From positions 1,240,001 through 1,304,000 of the forward strand of contig CP000699.1 in assembly GCA_000016765.1 (NCBI GenBank): DNA of 64,000 bases, in the 5' to 3' direction. Positions 43,371 through 53,756 of this stretch are shown here, piece by piece; position 1 is the first letter of the stretch, and each line of letters opens with the position of its first letter. Under the pieces are notes generated by a model that saw only the letters and a program-made list of their open reading frames with translations, searched no databases and was not told where the DNA came from. Source of the stretch: Rhizorhabdus wittichii RW1. Lineage in GTDB: Bacteria > Pseudomonadota > Alphaproteobacteria > Sphingomonadales > Sphingomonadaceae. Both the position numbers and the translations under genes were made by a program.

Positions 43371-43627
43371 AGCCGATAGGCCAGCTTCGGCGGAAAGCCG
43401 CGATCATTGGCGACCTTGACGGCATGGGCGACGACCTCGGCCTTGCGCACCTCGTCGCGGACGGTGTCGCGGGCGGGCTTGATGCGCGCCGCCGCCTCGA
43501 TATAGCGCATCCGTTCGGCCAGCAGGCTGACGATCAGCGTGTCGAGGCCGTCGATCGCGGCGCGGACCTGCGCCATGTCGGTGCATTCGGCGGCGGGGAC
43601 GGCTTTGCTTGCGGTGATGTCGGTCAT
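43301..43627 (-). CDS. Chorismate mutase family protein (AroQ/PchB-like)
   Basis: A 108-residue all-helical AroQ-fold protein: MAQVRAAIDGLDTLIVSLLAERMRYIEAAARIKPAR...VRDEVRKAEVVAHAVKVANDRGFPPKLAYRLYDMLVEGSIAHEFDVFD. The Arg/Lys pattern of the active site (RMRYIEAAARIK, VRKAEVV) is kept. It may be a chorismate mutase or an isochorismate-pyruvate lyase; sequence alone does not decide. It stands alone, and its last 70 bases overlap the sterol-desaturase gene on the other strand. Confidence 0.85.
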   Translation of the reverse strand: MTDITASKAVPAAECTDMAQVRAAIDGLDTLIVSLLAERMRYIEAAARIKPARDTVRDEVRKAEVVAHAVKVANDRGFPPKLAYRLYDMLVEGSIAHEFDVFDARDPS

Positions 43628-43728
43628 GCGGGCGGCCTTAGCCGAGGGACGCGGGCTTGACTATCCGCCTCTTCGCGGCCATAGGCGCGCCTTCGCAATC
43701 GGCCCCGCACCCCGGTGAAGCGGTGGCC

Positions 43729-43753
43729 CTGCCGGCCTTTTGAGGTCCGGCAG
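43729..43753. other. Inverted repeat upstream of rpsD
   Basis: CTGCCGG and CCGGCAG flank an 11-base centre, about 75 bases before the rpsD start. It lies in the S4 message leader or promoter region and might be a leader hairpin. The rest of this 200-base gap shows no gene. Confidence 0.4.
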
Positions 43754-43827
43754 CGCGAAATACCGGGATCGACCCCGCCCCGCTCCGGCGACGGCGGGCA
43801 ACGTTGTAGCGATTGAAGGAAGACATC

Positions 43828-44442
43828 ATGTCGAAGCGCACCAGCGCCAAGTACAAGCTCGACCGCCGCATGGGCGAGAACATCTGGGGTCGCCCGAAGA
43901 GCCCGGTCAACAAGCGTGAATATGGCCCCGGCCAGCACGGCCAGCGCCGCAAGGGCAAGATGTCCGACTACGGCATCCAGCTCAAGGCGAAGCAGAAGCT
44001 CAAGGGCTATTACGGCGACGTCACCGAGAAGCAGTTCAAGCGGAACTACACCGAAGCGTCGCGGATGAAGGGCGACACCTCGCAGAACCTGATCGGCCTG
44101 CTCGAGCGCCGCCTCGACGCGGTCGTCTACCGCGCCAAGTTCGCGCCGACGATCTTCGCCGCGCGCCAGCTCGTCAGCCACGGCCACATCCGCGTCAACG
44201 GCGTGAAGTGCAACATCGCGTCGCGCCAGGTGAAGCCGGGCGACGAGATCTCGCTGGGCTCGAAGGCGCAGGAAATGGCGCTGGTGCTCGAGGCGCAGGG
44301 CCTGTCGGAGCGCGACGTCCCCGAATATATCGCCCAGGACGGCGGCGCGAAGGTCACCTTCGTCCGCGTGCCGACCCTCGACGAAGTCCCCTATCCGGTG
44401 AAGATGGAACCGAACCTGGTCGTCGAGTTCTACTCGCGCTGA
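43828..44442 (+). CDS. rpsD: 30S ribosomal protein S4
   Basis: A primary 16S rRNA-binding protein, 204 residues, exactly the family length. The start [21 protein letters not shown] has GAAGGAAG upstream. The S4 domain ([35 protein letters not shown]) is intact. The N-terminus lacks the zinc cysteines, as in the C-minus type of S4. A terminator follows. Confidence 0.99.
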
Positions 44443-44468
44443 TCGGTTTCCCCCGACGGGAACGAGCG

Positions 44469-44496
44469 AAGGGCGGCCCCACGGCCGCCCTTTTCT
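44469..44496 (+). terminator. Rho-independent terminator after rpsD
   Basis: AAGGGCGGC and GCCGCCCTT form a perfect stem around a short C/A-rich loop, followed by TTCTTTT. It begins 27 bases after the rpsD stop. Confidence 0.9.
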
Positions 44497-44521
44497 TTTG
44501 GGGGTCGCCAATCCTCCCATG

Positions 44522-44547
44522 GTCATCCCGGCACAGGCCGCGATGAC
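44522..44547. repeat. REP-like palindrome
   Basis: GTCATCCCGGCACAGGCC with closing GATGAC resembles the arm at 56727-56756 (CGTCATCCCGGCAGAGGCC). It lies between rpsD and the convergent acyltransferase gene. Single copy here. Confidence 0.45.
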
Positions 44548-44565
44548 GGGGACGAGCGCCCCGCG

Positions 44566-45651
44566 CTACGCCCCGATCAGGTAGCGGCTCCGCCGCTGGC
44601 CGGCGATCAGCTGGACGAGCGCGCACATGCCGATCGACAGCGCCGTCACCACGACGATCTTCGCGAGCAGATAGCCGATCCTCGCAGCGAGCGTGTTCCC
44701 GACCAGCGCGAGCAGCGCGGCGTCGCCATAGGCCAGCCGCAGCAGGTTGATCGCATAGCCGTGCAGGAAATAGATCGGGAAGGCGAGGACGGCGATCTTC
44801 CTGAGGGCATCGCCGAACAGCACGCCTTCGCCCTGATCGTCGAAGAACCGTATCAGCAGGATGACCAGGCACACCTTCTGTATCCACAGCAGATGAACGT
44901 CGAAGCGGCTCCAGAAGAAATAGGCCGTCGATATGGTCGTGACCAGGAAGAGGCAGACCAGCGTCGGGAGGCGTCCGACCCGATAGCCGTTCCCCACATA
45001 ATAATTACTGAAGCACATGCCGATCAGGTAGGACGGCAGGATGAATATCGCCTTCCCGAGGGTCGAATAGACGCCATAGAGGCTGTCCCGGCCAAGCAGG
45101 ATCGCGGCGACGGCCGACAGCGGAATAGCCCAGGCGTAGAGGTTCCTGCGGTCGACGAACCGGAAGCATGCCGACAGCAGGATGAACAGGCTGATCGCCG
45201 GAATATACCAGAGATAGGCGATATGCTTGCCCGTGATCAGGAAGACCGCCACCTCCGCGGTCAGCGGCATCTCATAGACCCAGGGCCAGACGTCGGCCCG
45301 CCTGTGGACGAAGAAGATGACGAACAAGATGGGCGCGGAGACGACCAGATAGGCGCTCCATATCCGGGTGATCCGCTTCGTGACATAATGGCTGATCGGC
45401 TGGTCGGATTGGCGGGTGATATAGTTGAACATGAAGCCGGATATGAACACCAGCATCACGGTGCTGCTCCGGAAGAACAGCGGCATCAGGCCTGTCTCGG
45501 CCTCGGTCCACGGTATGTCGGGCCAGCAATGCGTGGCGACGATCAGCAGGATGCCCGCCGCGCGCGCCAGGTCGATCGACAACAGATAGCGCCGTCCGTC
45601 CGGCCGCTCCGCCGCATGCCCGAAGGCATGCCCCCCCAGATCGAGTTTCAT
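44566..45651 (-). CDS. Acyltransferase 3 family membrane protein
   Basis: A 361-residue protein with about ten helices. The catalytic-His region near the N-terminus is LSIDLARAAGILLIVATHCWPDIPW, followed by VMLVFISGFMFNYITR and KRITRIWSAYLVVS, typical of OafA/YrhL O-acyltransferases that acetylate surface polysaccharides or lipids. Codon use is less GC-rich than its neighbours (for example ATATGG and ATAATTACTG stretches), which may reflect relaxed selection or transfer. It is monocistronic. Confidence 0.88.
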   Translation of the reverse strand: MKLDLGGHAFGHAAERPDGRRYLLSIDLARAAGILLIVATHCWPDIPWTEAETGLMPLFFRSSTVMLVFISGFMFNYITRQSDQPISHYVTKRITRIWSAYLVVSAPILFVIFFVHRRADVWPWVYEMPLTAEVAVFLITGKHIAYLWYIPAISLFILLSACFRFVDRRNLYAWAIPLSAVAAILLGRDSLYGVYSTLGKAIFILPSYLIGMCFSNYYVGNGYRVGRLPTLVCLFLVTTISTAYFFWSRFDVHLLWIQKVCLVILLIRFFDDQGEGVLFGDALRKIAVLAFPIYFLHGYAINLLRLAYGDAALLALVGNTLAARIGYLLAKIVVVTALSIGMCALVQLIAGQRRSRYLIGA

Positions 45652-45816
45652 TCACCCCCCTCATGCCCGCGCGGCGCGCGCCTGCGCACCCGCGAGCACA
45701 GGACGATCGCCGCCATCAGCCCCGGCGACGATCGTCCTGCTTGCCCCTGCGGAAATCGATACGCGACTATCGGCCGTCAGGAAATAGCCGCGAAGAGATC
45801 CGGCCCGCGCCGGCTT

Positions 45817-46449
45817 TCAGGGAGCGTAGGCGCGGAGAAGAAAATCGACGGCGGTGTCGGCGGTGGCCGCGATCCGCGCGGCGTCGACCCGGTCGATCCG
45901 CCCCAGCAGCACCTGCTGGTGATCGCCCTGCAGGCACAGGGCCAGCAGCAGCTTCGCCACCTTCCGGGGATCGTCCGGCCGCAGCTTGCCGCGCGCCATG
46001 CCGAGCTCGATGAAATCACCCAGCAGCCGGATCATCGTGTTCGGCCCACGCTGGTAGAACATCTCGCCGATCTCCGGCACGCGCCCCGCCTCCGCCACGA
46101 TCAGGCGATGGAGCGCGATGGCCTCGGGGCTCGTCACCTTTTCGAGGAAATGGCGGCAGAAGCTGCGGAGCGTCGTTTCGAGGTCCGCCTCCGGAACCAG
46201 CACCGAGATGATCCGCTCCCGGAAATGGGCGGTCGCGCGGTCGAGCACCGCCTCGAACAGCGCTTCCTTGGACGGGAAATAGCTCCACAGCGTCGCCTTG
46301 GAGCCGCCGATCGTCGCCGCGATCCCCGACATCGTCGTCGCCGCATAGCCATGCTGCAGGAAATAGGCATGCGCGACGCCGATGATCGCTTCGCGGCGAT
46401 CGAGCCGCTTCGTCTCGCGGCGGCCGGGCCTGGTCCTCTCGCAGGTCAT
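45817..46449 (-). CDS. TetR/AcrR-family repressor of the adjacent efflux operon
   Basis: A 210-residue regulator. The helix-turn-helix is RREAIIGVAHAYFLQHGYAATTMSGIAATIGGSKATLWSYFPSKEALFEAVL, and the C-terminal ligand domain resembles the AefR-like type (LHRLIVAEAGRVPEIGEMFYQRGP). It is divergent from an outer-membrane factor/EmrA/EmrB operon. Two matching operator palindromes lie between them, one 8 bases from its own start, so it probably represses itself and the pump. Confidence 0.92.
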   Translation of the reverse strand: MTCERTRPGRRETKRLDRREAIIGVAHAYFLQHGYAATTMSGIAATIGGSKATLWSYFPSKEALFEAVLDRATAHFRERIISVLVPEADLETTLRSFCRHFLEKVTSPEAIALHRLIVAEAGRVPEIGEMFYQRGPNTMIRLLGDFIELGMARGKLRPDDPRKVAKLLLALCLQGDHQQVLLGRIDRVDAARIAATADTAVDFLLRAYAP

Positions 46450-46456
46450 CTCAATG

Positions 46457-46474
46457 CCGTACTATATGGTACGG
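46457..46474. promoter_or_regulatory. TetR operator 1
   Basis: CCGTACTATATGGTACGG is an 18-bp palindrome with 6-base perfect arms. On the minus strand it includes TATAGT (46461-46466), which pairs with TTGTCA (46483-46488) at 16 bases as the tetR promoter, so bound repressor would block its own -10. Confidence 0.8.
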
Positions 46475-46516
46475 TTTTACGTTGACAAGAGGTAAAGCCC
46501 GTCGCACATCGGCCGA

Positions 46517-46534
46517 CGATACCAGATAGTACGG
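46517..46534. promoter_or_regulatory. TetR operator 2
   Basis: CGATACCAGATAGTACGG matches operator 1 (reverse strand) at 15 of 18 positions. It ends 6 bases before the outer-membrane factor start. A TTGACA at 46482-46487 is the best -35 for the efflux operon, with only a weak -10 (around 46505) before this site. Confidence 0.72.
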
Positions 46535-46540
46535 TCTCCA

Positions 46541-48007
46541 ATGCCCCTGAGTCGCGCGCCTTTCCTTCGCCCTGCCGCCGTGGTCGGCCTTCCGATCGCG
46601 CTGGCCGCCTGCGCATCGATACCCGATCTCGGCGCCCGGCCGGAGCTGCGCACGCCCGCGAGCGTCGCCGCCGGCCAGAGCCTGGGCGGGCGGACCGACG
46701 CCGACTGGCCCGCCGACGGCTGGTGGCAGGCCTATGGCGACCCGCAGCTCGCCGGGCTGATCGAGGAAGGGCTGCGCGAATCCCCCGACGCCGCCGCTGC
46801 CGCCGCGCGCTTCCGCCAGGCGCGGGGCATGGCGCAGGCGGCCGGCGCGCCGCTGCTGCCCTCGGTCGGCGCCGGCGCCAGCGCGGGCCTGGAGAAGCAG
46901 AGCTACAATGTCGGCATCCCCGCGCAGTTCGTGCCCAAGGGATGGCAGGACGTCGGGCAGGCCTCGATCGACCTGTCGTTCGACCTCGACCTGTGGGGCC
47001 GCAACCGCGCGGCGCTCGCCGCCGCCACCTCCGAGGCCGAGGCGGCACGGATCGAGCAGGACCAGGCGCGGCTCATGCTCGCGACCGGGATCGCCTCGGC
47101 CTATGCCGACCTCGCCCGGCTCCATGCCGAGCGCGACGTGCTGGCGGCGGCGGTCGAGCTGCGCGCCGCCACGCGCAAGCTGGTCGGCGACCGGGTCCGC
47201 AACGGCCTCGACACGCGCGCCGAGCTGAAGCAGGCCGACGCGGCGGTGCCGGCGGCCCGTGCCGACCTCGCCGCCGCCGACGAGGCGATCGCGCTGGTCC
47301 GCAACCAGATCGCCGCACTGGTCGGCGCCGGGCCCGATCGCGGCCTGGGGATCGCCCGGCCCGCGCTCGCGGCGCTCCACCCGCCGGGCCTGCCGGCGCA
47401 GGTGACCACCGAGCTGATCGGCCGCCGCCCCGACATCGCCGCCGCGCGGGCGCAGGCCGAGGCCGCCGCGAGCCGGATCAAGGTCGCGCGGGCCGACTTC
47501 TTCCCCGCCATCCGGCTCGGCGCGCTGGTCGGTGTCCGCTCGCTCGGCCTCGACCAGCTGACCGACAGCGGATCGACCTATGGCAACGTCACCCCGGCGG
47601 TCAGCCTGCCGATCTTTCGCGGCGGGGCGCTGAGCGGCCAGTATCGCGGCGCGCGCGGCCGCTATGACGAGGCGGTGGCGCTCTACAACCGGGCGGTGAT
47701 CGCGGCCTATCGCGAGGTCGCCGACGCGGTGACCAGCCAGCGCGCCGCCACCGACCGGCTCGCCCAGTCGCGCCAGGCGCTGGCCGATTCCGAAGAGGCC
47801 TATGCGATCGCCCGCAAACGCTATGAAGGCGGCCTGTCCACCTATCTCAACGTGCTGAGCTCCGAGGAGAAGCTGCTACAGGCGCGCCGCGCGGTCGCCG
47901 ATCTCGATGCCCGGATGTTCGCGCTGGACGTCGCCCTCGTCCGCGCCCTCGGCGGCGGTTTCACCGCCGCGTCCCCTGCCCTCGCCAAGGACGATTCCCA
48001 TGGCTGA
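46541..48007 (+). CDS. Efflux outer-membrane factor, NodT family lipoprotein
   Basis: A 488-residue TolC-like outer-membrane channel. The signal peptide ends in the lipobox LAACAS, so it is lipid-anchored. Two OEP repeats are seen, with WWQAYGDPQLAGLIEEGLRESPDAAAAAARFRQARG, DLSFDLDLWGRNRAALAAATSEA and SLPIFRGGALSGQYRGARGRYDEAVALYNRAVIAAYREVADA. It overlaps emrA by 8 bases, forming a complete EmrAB-type tripartite pump. There is almost no leader before its ATG. Confidence 0.94.
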   Translation: MPLSRAPFLRPAAVVGLPIALAACASIPDLGARPELRTPASVAAGQSLGGRTDADWPADGWWQAYGDPQLAGLIEEGLRESPDAAAAAARFRQARGMAQAAGAPLLPSVGAGASAGLEKQSYNVGIPAQFVPKGWQDVGQASIDLSFDLDLWGRNRAALAAATSEAEAARIEQDQARLMLATGIASAYADLARLHAERDVLAAAVELRAATRKLVGDRVRNGLDTRAELKQADAAVPAARADLAAADEAIALVRNQIAALVGAGPDRGLGIARPALAALHPPGLPAQVTTELIGRRPDIAAARAQAEAAASRIKVARADFFPAIRLGALVGVRSLGLDQLTDSGSTYGNVTPAVSLPIFRGGALSGQYRGARGRYDEAVALYNRAVIAAYREVADAVTSQRAATDRLAQSRQALADSEEAYAIARKRYEGGLSTYLNVLSSEEKLLQARRAVADLDARMFALDVALVRALGGGFTAASPALAKDDSHG

Positions 48008-49124
48008 CGTCGATCCCCCGAAGACCAGCGCCGATCCCGTCGAGGACAGCGAGAGCGAGGCCCGCCGCGAAGCCCGCCTCCGGGCGCGCAAGACCTGGCT
48101 GATCCGCTTCGCGATCGGGCTGGCGGTCGTCGCACTGATCTTCGGCGCCTGGTACCTGCTGATCGGGCGCAACCATGTCAGCACCGACAACGCCTATGTG
48201 AATGCCGAGGTGGCGCAGGTCACGCCGCTGATCTCGGCCCAGGCGGTCGAGGTGCGGGTCAGCGACACCCAGGCGGTGAAGCGCGGCGACATCCTCGTCC
48301 GCCTCGACGACAGCAACATGCGGATCGCGCTCGCCCAGGCGGAGGCCGATCTGGCGCGGGCCCGGCGGATGTTCCGCCAGGGGACCGCCACCAGCGCCGC
48401 GCTGGCGGCACAGGTCAACGCGCGCGAGGCCGACATCGCCACCGCCCAGTCGGATTACGACAAGGCGCGCATCGACCTCGACCGCCGCCTCGCGCTCCAG
48501 CCGTCGGGCGCGGTGTCGGGCGACGAACTGACCGCCGCGCGCAACGCCTTCAACGCCGCCCGCGGCAAGCTCGCCCAGGCCCGCGCCAACCAGGGCGCCG
48601 CCGCCGGCGAACTGGCCGCGAACCAGGCGCTGGTCGCCGGATCGACGGTCGAGACCGACCCAATGGTGCTCGCCGCCAAGGCCAAGCTCGCCGCCGCCCA
48701 ACTCGACTTCGAGCGCGCCGTGATCCGCGCGCCGATCGACGGCGTCGTCACGCGCCGCCAGGTCCAGGTCGGCCAGCGGGTGACGCAAGGGTCCCCGATC
48801 ATGATGATCGTCCCGGTGTCGCAGGTCTATGTCGACGCCAATTTCAAGGAACGGCAGCTCCGCCGGGTGAAGCCCGGCCAGTCGGCCAAGGTCACCGCCG
48901 ACCTCTATGGCGGCGGCGTCGTCTACCACGGCAAGGTAGTCGGCTTCTCGGGCGGCACCGGATCGGCCTTCGCGCTGATCCCGGCACAGAACGCCACCGG
49001 CAACTGGATCAAGGTGGTCCAGCGCCTGCCGGTCCGCATCGAGCTCGATCCAAGCCAGCTGGCCGAGCATCCGCTGCGCGTCGGCCTGTCGATGGAAGTC
49101 GATATCGACGTCTCCGGCGACTGA
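48000..49124 (+). CDS. emrA: EmrA-type membrane fusion protein
   Basis: Periplasmic adaptor of the pump, 374 residues. It has a cytoplasmic acidic N-terminus (about 1-35), one helix (LIRFAIGLAVVALIFGAWYLL), a biotinyl-lipoyl half (VSTDNAYVNAEVAQVTPLISAQAVEVRVSDTQAVKRGDILVRLDD), a long alpha-hairpin and the second half FERAVIRAPIDGVVTRRQVQVGQRVTQGSPIMMIVP. TDNAYVN is characteristic of EmrA. It links the MFS pump to the outer-membrane factor. The ATG at 48000 sits in the outer-membrane factor's stop region. Confidence 0.94.
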   Translation: MADVDPPKTSADPVEDSESEARREARLRARKTWLIRFAIGLAVVALIFGAWYLLIGRNHVSTDNAYVNAEVAQVTPLISAQAVEVRVSDTQAVKRGDILVRLDDSNMRIALAQAEADLARARRMFRQGTATSAALAAQVNAREADIATAQSDYDKARIDLDRRLALQPSGAVSGDELTAARNAFNAARGKLAQARANQGAAAGELAANQALVAGSTVETDPMVLAAKAKLAAAQLDFERAVIRAPIDGVVTRRQVQVGQRVTQGSPIMMIVPVSQVYVDANFKERQLRRVKPGQSAKVTADLYGGGVVYHGKVVGFSGGTGSAFALIPAQNATGNWIKVVQRLPVRIELDPSQLAEHPLRVGLSMEVDIDVSGD

Positions 49125-49129
49125 CGGCG

Positions 49130-50653
49130 ATGGCCGAGCCCGCCTTCCACGAACTCGTCACTGGCCGGCGGCGCTTCGTCGCGGGGATCGCGCTGGCGTC
49201 GGTCAACCTGATGGTCGTGCTCGACATGACCATCGCCAACGTCTCGGTCCCGCATATCTCCGGCAATCTCGGCATCTCGCCGAACCAGGGCACCTGGGTG
49301 ATCACCTCCTATGCGGTGGCGGAGGCGATCTGCGTGCCGCTGACCGGCTGGCTGGCGCAGCGCTTCGGATCGGTCCGGGTCTTCATCCTCAGCATCCTCG
49401 GCTTCGGCCTGTTCTCGGTGCTGTGCGGCCTGTCGACGACGCTCGGCATGCTGGTCGCCTGCCGCATCGGCCAGGGCCTGTCCGGCGGGCCGCTGATCCC
49501 GCTCACCCAGACGCTGCTGATGCGCATCTTCCCACCCGACAAGCGCGCCCGCGCGATGGGGATGTGGGCGATGACGACGCTGGTCGGCCCGGCGCTGGGA
49601 CCGATCCTGGGCGGCTGGATCAGCGACAATTGGAGCTGGCACTGGATCTTCTTCATCAACGTGCCGGTGGTGCTGTTCAGCGCCGGCGTGAGCTATTCCT
49701 TCCTCCGCGTCATCGAGACGCCGATGGAGAAGCTGCCGATCGACCGCATCGGCCTGGCGCTGATGATCCTGTGGATCGGCGCGCTCCAGATCATGCTCGA
49801 CATCGGCCGCGAGCATGACTGGTTCGCCGACACGACCGTGCTGGGGCTCGCGCTGTTCGCCGCGATCATGTTCGTCGTCTTCGTGATCTGGGAGCTGACC
49901 GAGGAGCATCCGATCGTCGACCTGCGCGTCTTCCGCCATCGCGGCTTCACGATCAGCGCGCTGACCATCGCCTTCGGCTTCGGCACCTATTTCGCCGGCA
50001 TCGTCGTGATCCCGCAATGGATGCAGATCACGCTGGGCTTCACCGCCACCTGGGCGGGCATCGCGACGGCCTTCACCGGCATGGCGGGGCTGTTCGTCGG
50101 ACGGCTGGCGCCGATCCTGATCACCAGGATCGACCCGCGCATCGTCCTGTCCGGCGCGCTGCTCTGGGCGGGCGGCGCCACGCTGCTGCGCACCAACTGG
50201 ACGAGCGGCTCCGACTTCTGGACGCTCGGCCTGCCGCAGTTCATCATGGGCCTGGGCATGCCCTTCTTCTTCGTGACGGCGACGTCGATGTCGCTGAGCG
50301 CGGTGCCGCCCAAGGAGCTCGCCTCGGCGGCGGGACTCCAGAACTTCCTGCGGATCATGGGGGTCGCGGTATCGACCTCGGTGGTCATGACCTATTGGAA
50401 CGACCAGGCGCGCGTCGCCGGGAGCGAGCTGGCCGGCCGGCTCAATCCCGACGGCCCGGGCGGCACGATCGCCGGCTTCTCGGTCGAGCAATCGCGCGCG
50501 CTGATGGCGCAGCTCGTCGACCGCGAGGCGCTGACCATCGCGACCGACAAGATATTCCTGATCGCCGGGCTGCTGATGTGGCTGATCGCCGCCTTCGTCT
50601 GGCTGGCGCCGAAGCCCAAGCGCATGGCCGATCCGATGGCCGGCGGGCACTGA
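49130..50653 (+). CDS. emrB: EmrB-type DHA2 multidrug transporter
   Basis: A 507-residue major-facilitator drug/proton antiporter with fourteen helices. It has the DHA2 motif D1 (VVLDMTIANVSVPHISGNLG), motif A (WLAQRFGSVRVFI), and motif C (GMWAMTTLVGPALGPILGGWIS). It starts 5 bases after emrA, completing the OMF-EmrA-EmrB operon under TetR control. The drug range is unknown. It ends 22 bases before the convergent lon gene. Confidence 0.95.
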   Translation: MAEPAFHELVTGRRRFVAGIALASVNLMVVLDMTIANVSVPHISGNLGISPNQGTWVITSYAVAEAICVPLTGWLAQRFGSVRVFILSILGFGLFSVLCGLSTTLGMLVACRIGQGLSGGPLIPLTQTLLMRIFPPDKRARAMGMWAMTTLVGPALGPILGGWISDNWSWHWIFFINVPVVLFSAGVSYSFLRVIETPMEKLPIDRIGLALMILWIGALQIMLDIGREHDWFADTTVLGLALFAAIMFVVFVIWELTEEHPIVDLRVFRHRGFTISALTIAFGFGTYFAGIVVIPQWMQITLGFTATWAGIATAFTGMAGLFVGRLAPILITRIDPRIVLSGALLWAGGATLLRTNWTSGSDFWTLGLPQFIMGLGMPFFFVTATSMSLSAVPPKELASAAGLQNFLRIMGVAVSTSVVMTYWNDQARVAGSELAGRLNPDGPGGTIAGFSVEQSRALMAQLVDREALTIATDKIFLIAGLLMWLIAAFVWLAPKPKRMADPMAGGH

Positions 50654-50675
50654 CCGCCGGCCATCGGCCCGGACA

Positions 50676-53077
<2,402 letters not shown>

Positions 53078-53081
<4 letters not shown>

Positions 53082-53500
53082 CGCCGCGGCCCTCCATTCA
53101 CCTTGTTCAACGTCACGAGCAGGCATCCGTTGACGCCCGCGCGGCGAACCGAATCATAGCGCCCCGCCGGCAATGGCAGGCGCCGTTCGAAATGCCCCTG
53201 CGGCAATTCGAGCCGATGGATCCTCGCGGTCCGCAGCTCGGGCGGCAGGATGCGATAGCCGCGCACGACCAGCACGCCGTCCTCGATGAACGCCTCGGTC
53301 TGGTCGAGATCGACCCCCGGCAGCGCGACGAGGACGAGCAGTTCATGCTCGGTCTCCAGCATGTCGGCGGGCGGTTCCCAGGCGGGGGTGCCGCCGCTCG
53401 CGCGCGACGGGGCGAAGGCCCGCTGGTGCAGGCGCTGCACCCGGTCGATCAGGTCGACGGCCTCGGCCCACATCCAGTCCCGTGATCGGCCAGAATTCAT
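53078..53500 (-). CDS. Small heat-shock protein, Hsp20/alpha-crystallin family
   Basis: A 140-residue chaperone. The alpha-crystallin domain spans about 48-138 (WEPPADMLETEHELLVLVALPGVDLDQTEAFIEDGVLVVRGYR...GHFERRLPLPAGRYDS) and ends with the conserved G-x-L-type segment NGCLLVTLNKV. GAGG lies before the ATG. It holds unfolding proteins and is translationally coupled to lon, suggesting hand-off to degradation. A heat-shock promoter lies 59 bases upstream. Confidence 0.92.
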
Positions 53501-53558
53501 GTGACGTCCTCTCTCGGCGGCCGGGGATGGCGCCGTCGGGCGCCGGCCGCTTCCCTTT

Positions 53559-53587
53559 ATAAGGAAAGCCGAAGGCCCGATTTCAAG
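53559..53587 (-). promoter_or_regulatory. RpoH (sigma-32) type promoter of hsp20-lon
   Basis: On the minus strand CTTGAA (53582-53587) and CCTTAT (53559-53564) are 17 bases apart, followed by AAAGG. This matches alphaproteobacterial RpoH promoters (CTTG with CYTAT). It precedes the hsp20 start by about 59 bases. Confidence 0.72.
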
Positions 53588-53756
53588 CGGTGCCCGAAAC
53601 GAGCCCGGCCTCCCGACCTTCCCGACGCCGGGCGGCGGCCGAAGTTCCCGCCGGCGCGACGATCGCATCGGCAAAAGCGCACCCGTGTGATGCAATGCCG
53701 GGCGAACTGACGCGTATATGGGTTTAGACGGGACGGAAGATGGACAGGAGACCGTG

